34,939 nt of DNA. Source: CACKLF01 sp002725175 (GTDB lineage Bacteria > Pseudomonadota > Alphaproteobacteria > Rhodobacterales > Rhodobacteraceae). The translations under genes were made by a program, and so were the position numbers. Shown here piece after piece: positions 31,461-34,939 of the stretch (its first letter is position 1; every line of letters starts with the position of its first letter). Where the stretch lies: positions 1 to 34,939 of the forward strand of contig PBQX02000021.1 of assembly GCA_002725175.2 (NCBI GenBank). The letters run 5' to 3'. Below the pieces are notes generated by a model, which saw only the letters and a program-made list of their open reading frames with translations, searched no databases and had not been told where the DNA came from.

Positions 31461-31539
31461 TTTAACTTCAGTTCGTTTGGAACTGAAGACGTGTTCATTT
31501 TTTTTGATTTATCATTTTAATATTTATCTATATTATACA

Positions 31540-31743
31540 ATGCCATTTACTAAAAAATCGAATAACAAAGTTGGAGGTTCACGCCCGAATAAAAAAGTTG
31601 GAGGCACACGCAAAAGAAAACTCAACGCGTTTATGGCCGCCAAAGAAAAGGCTAGAAAAGCAGACAAAGATTCATTTACATACAAAGGACAAACATATAA
31701 CAGAAAAATGACTGAAACCGGTATGGCTGTATACTGCAGATAA
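31540..31743 (+). CDS. Small basic protein, possible DNA-binding or virion core protein
   Basis: 67 residues from the ATG at 31540, which follows TATATTATACA; an in-frame ATG at 31477 would add a hydrophobic, low-quality leader in the divergent gap. Two NNKVGGSRP/NKKVGGTRK-like basic repeats open the protein, followed by AFMAAKEKARKADKDSFTYKGQTYNR. Comparable short basic proteins with an AKEKARK-(D/S)FTY motif are common in algal giant viruses and are probably virion DNA-associated (recollection plus inference). Confidence 0.7.
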   Translation: MPFTKKSNNKVGGSRPNKKVGGTRKRKLNAFMAAKEKARKADKDSFTYKGQTYNRKMTETGMAVYCR

Positions 31744-31748
31744 ACTAT

Positions 31749-32099
31749 TTATTTCACAAATATAAATGCCAATATAAGATGATATACATACGATAATATG
31801 TCATGAATATAATGTACCGCAGAACCAACTATTAGTCTCACAATCACAGTTATAAATACATTTCCCGTACTTCTCTCTTCTGCGTCTTCAATATAATCAA
31901 CACCAGACTGGGTAATCTCATTAACATTAGAACCAAGTTCAGACACTATATCACTTGTGTCTTTTATATCATCTACAGTTAATTGTGTAATTTCACTCAT
32001 AAATTGATATGATGCAGACCTCTTTATCTGACGGAATGTTTCTTTCACAACAACATTTTCCAACAATGCTGGAGCGGATTTTATTCTCGGAAATCTCAT
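31749..32099 (-). CDS. Small C-terminally anchored protein, unknown
   Basis: 116 residues: a basic N-terminus (MRFPRIKSAPALLENVVVKETFRQIKRS split by hydrophobic residues), an acidic central part with two similar segments (TQLTVDDIKDTSD and TQSGVDYIEDAEE), and a C-terminal hydrophobic stretch (FITVIVRLIVGSAVHYI...HLILAFIFVK). The end is probably inserted into a membrane. Convergent with 31540 by five bases. No family recognised. Confidence 0.65.
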   Translation of the reverse strand: MRFPRIKSAPALLENVVVKETFRQIKRSASYQFMSEITQLTVDDIKDTSDIVSELGSNVNEITQSGVDYIEDAEERSTGNVFITVIVRLIVGSAVHYIHDILSYVYHLILAFIFVK

Positions 32100-32168
32100 C
32101 TCATAATATTAATTTCGCTTAAATACTTAAGTTGTTTACTATAATATTTATGCCATTATACTATATAC

Positions 32169-32333
32169 ATGTATAAATCAGATAATTATCTAACTTGTTT
32201 AGGCATTTTAATCATTATTCTTATGATGTTTACTATAATATTTACTAAAAAAGAACAATTCTTATCCAAGCCGCGCGCGAGCTGCAAATGTGACAATTGC
32301 CAATGTGACAAGTGCCAATGTGGAAATATATAA
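32169..32333 (+). CDS. 54-residue Cys-rich membrane micro-protein
   Basis: ATG at 32169 to TAA at 32331-32333. One membrane helix (~10-26, LGILIIILMMFTIIF), a charged KKEQ junction, then SCKCDNCQCDKCQCG, seven cysteines in 13 residues from repeated TGT/TGC-GAC units. That density is metallothionein- or zinc-cluster-like, or a redox/disulfide tail on a membrane anchor. The DNA shows near-repeats of CAATGTGACAA. It decides the start of the next gene, which must begin at 32348 to avoid overlap. No family recognised. Confidence 0.65.
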   Translation: MYKSDNYLTCLGILIIILMMFTIIFTKKEQFLSKPRASCKCDNCQCDKCQCGNI

Positions 32334-32347
32334 AAATTATATATAGT

Positions 32348-33703
32348 ATGAGTTTGGAGAATTTTGACAAAATAATATCAGATTATAAAAATAAAACGGG
32401 GATGATAGGTGCTGACTACGAAGGCGTCTCGCTACGAGACGTCGCTACCGATGCCCGGCACCGCTCCCCGTTCCGTCGGCTCTACGCCGAACACGCGCTC
32501 AAAATCCACAGGAGCGAAGTGCGTTTTGCTCTCAGGAACATGAATATGTTAAGACAAGAATTTATGAAATGTCATTATTCACCAAATCCAGGTCAAGGAT
32601 ATTTAGACGCAAAAGATAGTTTTGAAAGCCGCTTGACCTTTGAAGGTCAAGCTGGTGGCCAAAAGTTTAGACCTAAAAAATTGAAATATAAACCATATTA
32701 TGGCGGTAATGATGCACAAGATGCAGAAAACGCTGCAAATTCAGCACTCAAAGCAGATGCTGATAATGCAATAAAAGAAGCTAGAACAGCCGCTTTGTTT
32801 AAAGCGGTTATTACAAGCGAAACACCTTTTGAAAATCACAATGAAAAAATAGCAAGAGATTTACTTGATACTGGTATAGATCCGAATTCAAGAAATAATA
32901 ATCAAGTCACATTACTTGGATTTGCAGTTGATAAATTAAAAACGAATATGGTTAACATATTATTAGAATATAATGCAGATCCAAATCTAAACTGCACACC
33001 AGGTCCAAATGAACATGGACCTAGTTTACCACCCCTTCATATGTTAACTATGAATCTCACACATTTAGAACCATATGACCCAAATAACAACCAAGAACAT
33101 GCACTTTTTGTAAACGAACAACATTGGACACAAACTATAAAGGATAAAAATATACAAGCACAAAAAGATATATTGGTTCTTTTATTAAAAAATGGGGCAA
33201 ATATTAATAAATATAACAGTGACCATGATGCACCAATCCATTTGGCAATTCAAACTGATAATTTACATTTAGTACAGGAATTATTAGATAATGGTGCAAA
33301 TCCCGATATACTTGACGCTAATGGTAAAAGTCCACTTATTTTAGCAACGGATTCACAACACGAATTAGATCTCGCAATTGCACAACTCATTATCCAGGCG
33401 AATCCAATACCAGAATCCCTATTCCAGCGAGGATTTATAGTTGAAGAAATGGTTAAAATAATTAAAAAGCATTTTGCTAAAAGAGAACGCAATAAAGTAT
33501 TAACAAACCAATTAGCACCACCTACAGACAGAGATATAATGCAAACCACTGAACTACCACGAGGAAGACGAATAAGAACAACACATCGCGATTATCCACT
33601 TATTTCTGATGTAACAGAAAAAATAAAATCATATTACGGCGGCCGCAGAGCGCGTCGAGGCCCGCCGCGACGCCTAACCATCACCACCAGATTCAACAGA
33701 TAA
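32348..33703 (+). CDS. Ankyrin-repeat protein
   Basis: 451 residues from the ATG at 32348; an upstream in-frame ATG at 32312 lies inside the preceding micro-gene. A GC-rich N-terminal part (~20-60) and a helical, Ala-rich stretch lead to ankyrin repeats at ~185-355, clearest in ARDLLDTGIDPNSRNNNQVTLLGFAV, LLEYNADPNLNC, LLLKNGANINKYNSDHDAPIHLAI and ELLDNGANPDILDANGKSPLILAT (each shown in part). Ankyrin repeats bind proteins; in giant viruses they often act on host partners. The C-terminus is Arg-rich. It overlaps the convergent EFL gene by 30 bases. Confidence 0.85.
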   Translation: MSLENFDKIISDYKNKTGMIGADYEGVSLRDVATDARHRSPFRRLYAEHALKIHRSEVRFALRNMNMLRQEFMKCHYSPNPGQGYLDAKDSFESRLTFEGQAGGQKFRPKKLKYKPYYGGNDAQDAENAANSALKADADNAIKEARTAALFKAVITSETPFENHNEKIARDLLDTGIDPNSRNNNQVTLLGFAVDKLKTNMVNILLEYNADPNLNCTPGPNEHGPSLPPLHMLTMNLTHLEPYDPNNNQEHALFVNEQHWTQTIKDKNIQAQKDILVLLLKNGANINKYNSDHDAPIHLAIQTDNLHLVQELLDNGANPDILDANGKSPLILATDSQHELDLAIAQLIIQANPIPESLFQRGFIVEEMVKIIKKHFAKRERNKVLTNQLAPPTDRDIMQTTELPRGRRIRTTHRDYPLISDVTEKIKSYYGGRRARRGPPRRLTITTRFNR

Positions 33704-34939
33704 TACCTTTCCAAGCATAATAAGAGCATTCGAATCCATAACCGCAATGCGGCCCATACCAGGTACCTTGTCAAAAGCCTCTACAATAAATGGCTTCGTT
33801 GGTTCAAATACAACTTCCGCTGACTCACCTCGCTCCAAAAATGGAGGATTTTCCAACTTCTGTCCTCCAGTCTTTTTACCCATCTTCCAATTAATCTTTG
33901 CCATCCTACATGCCGTCTTAGCTGTTCGGCAATAAATAATCGGACTAAATCCAACCTTTAGCTGACCAGGATGCTCCTGAACAACTACTTGCGCTACAAA
34001 TGACTTTGTAGGTGTTACCATACCCTCAGATGGCCTAAAAATCAAATCACCCGATTTTGGCATATTCATCTTGTCCAAACCCTTGATTGTCATACCAACA
34101 TTGTCACCAGGTACAGCTTCAGTATATTTCTTACGATGCATTTCCAACGAAAACAACTTCAAATCATTGAAACCACCCGGAGCAATCGCAATCTTATCTT
34201 CTACCTTCGCTACACCCTGCTCTACACGACCACAAATTACAGCACCAACACCCTTAATGTTGTAAGTCTGACCAATCGGAATTCGCAAAGGACCTTCCAA
34301 ATTACGCTTAGGAGGCTTTACATATTTCTCCAAAGCATCCAAAATTGTTACACCAGTAATTGTTGTTTCCTTATTAATATTCGCAGACCATCCCTTAAAC
34401 CAAGGCATCTTGTCTGTAGGCTCAACCAAATTTTCACCATGAAACCCAGAATAGGGAATTACTGGACACTTCTTTGGCTTCAAACCAGCATCCTTAAGCA
34501 TACCCATCATCTCTGTCTTGATCTCATTAAAACGAGCTTCTTCCCAATTACAAGTATCCATCTTGTTAATACCAACAATTACCTGCTCAACGCCCAAAAG
34601 AGCAAGTAGGCGCGCATGCTGACGAGTCTGACCCTCAATCTCACCAGTAGCACGATTACCCTTCGCAATCGCAGCCTCAAAACCACCCTTCTCAGCTGGT
34701 ACAAGAATCAAAGCCGCATCAGCCTGACCAGCACCAGTAATCATATTGTTCACATAATCTCTGTGACCTGGTGCATCGACAATCGTATAATGATAAGAAT
34801 CAGTAAAAAATTCCTTCGTGTTACACTGAATTGTTACACCACGCTCCTGCTCCTCCTTACAAGAATCCAAATAATACGCAAAGGCAAAAGAACCCTTGCC
34901 CTGCTCATCAGCCTTAGCCTGAAGCTTTTCCATTTCACG
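33674..34939 (-). CDS. EFL-type translation elongation factor GTPase, 5' partial
   Basis: The frame is open to the window edge (422 codons visible, R-E before the first ATG at 34933), so about 45 N-terminal residues with the P-loop GHVDxGKST are missing. Visible: switch I RGVTI, DAPGHRD (G3), NKMD (G4), SGF (G5), then domains 2 and 3. The block EAAIAKGNRATGEIEGQTRQHARL and the INWKMGKKTGGQK segment near the C-terminus match EFL (elongation factor-like), not canonical eEF1A (which has EAGISKNGQTREHALL there). EFL delivers aminoacyl-tRNA to the ribosome in lineages such as haptophytes and many other algae. It belongs with eEF3 and the tRNAs. Confidence 0.92.
   Translation of the reverse strand, partial: REMEKLQAKADEQGKGSFAFAYYLDSCKEEQERGVTIQCNTKEFFTDSYHYTIVDAPGHRDYVNNMITGAGQADAALILVPAEKGGFEAAIAKGNRATGEIEGQTRQHARLLALLGVEQVIVGINKMDTCNWEEARFNEIKTEMMGMLKDAGLKPKKCPVIPYSGFHGENLVEPTDKMPWFKGWSANINKETTITGVTILDALEKYVKPPKRNLEGPLRIPIGQTYNIKGVGAVICGRVEQGVAKVEDKIAIAPGGFNDLKLFSLEMHRKKYTEAVPGDNVGMTIKGLDKMNMPKSGDLIFRPSEGMVTPTKSFVAQVVVQEHPGQLKVGFSPIIYCRTAKTACRMAKINWKMGKKTGGQKLENPPFLERGESAEVVFEPTKPFIVEAFDKVPGMGRIAVMDSNALIMLGKVLSVESGGDG

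Noticed and set aside
33674..34939. Calling the GTPase eEF1A
   Set aside because: The GNRATGEIEGQTRQHARL block and the INWKMGKKTGGQK region match EFL, not canonical eEF1A.

Overview
The window is a densely packed, A+T-rich stretch of a large DNA virus genome of the Nucleocytoviricota. The best fit is an algal giant virus related to the Mesomimiviridae/Imitervirales. Several things support this together: a DUF5767-type giant-virus protein, a poxvirus A22-like RuvC resolvase, a class I ribonucleotide reductase large subunit, a Nudix hydrolase, NUMOD/HNH homing-type endonucleases, many tiny one-helix membrane proteins, and viral copies of translation factors. Genes lie on both strands with gaps of tens of bases, several convergent pairs overlap at their stop codons, and no gap above 300 bases lacks a gene. 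The translation GTPase at the right end is of the EFL type, which replaces eEF1A in haptophytes and several other algae, so an EFL-bearing algal host is a reasonable inference but is not shown.

Layout. 1-2.65 kb: 3' part of a large BspA-like (DUF285) surface protein. 2.7-4.85 kb: three eukaryote-type tRNA genes (Pro-UGG, Trp-CCA, His-GUG), each apparently split by a small intron after position 37, surrounding a tandem duplication of a membrane-protein gene and an HNH endonuclease gene; one endonuclease copy is reduced to its promoter and first codons. 4.9-8.2 kb: small membrane, F-box-like and unknown proteins. 8.3-11.7 kb: a caspase-like candidate, an Arg-rich micro-protein and an acidic unknown. 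11.8-16.3 kb: unknowns, an eIF4E cap-binding protein, a membrane-anchored PhyH-type dioxygenase, and a membrane/SAP-like protein with 30-bp repeats. 16.4-21.3 kb: Nudix hydrolase, unknowns and DUF5767. 21.3-24.6 kb: RuvC-like resolvase divergent from the RNR large subunit. 24.6-27.5 kb: unknowns and a phosphoserine aminotransferase. 27.6-34.9 kb: eEF3-like ABC ATPase, AlkB-like dioxygenase, small basic and membrane proteins, an ankyrin protein and the EFL GTPase, which runs off the window.

How the genes fit together. eIF4E, eEF3, EFL and the tRNAs form a translation-support set. RNR supplies dNTPs and the resolvase processes replicated genomes. SerC and the two dioxygenases are metabolic or modification genes. 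The most striking single feature is a compact glutaredoxin-like domain inserted in frame inside the RNR large subunit, next to its redox-active cysteines. A recurring ATATTATAA element just upstream of many start codons is probably a core promoter. Palindromic hairpins near gene ends resemble the mimivirus-type transcript-end signals. GC-rich islands encoding Ala/Arg/Pro-rich segments are scattered through many otherwise AT-rich genes.
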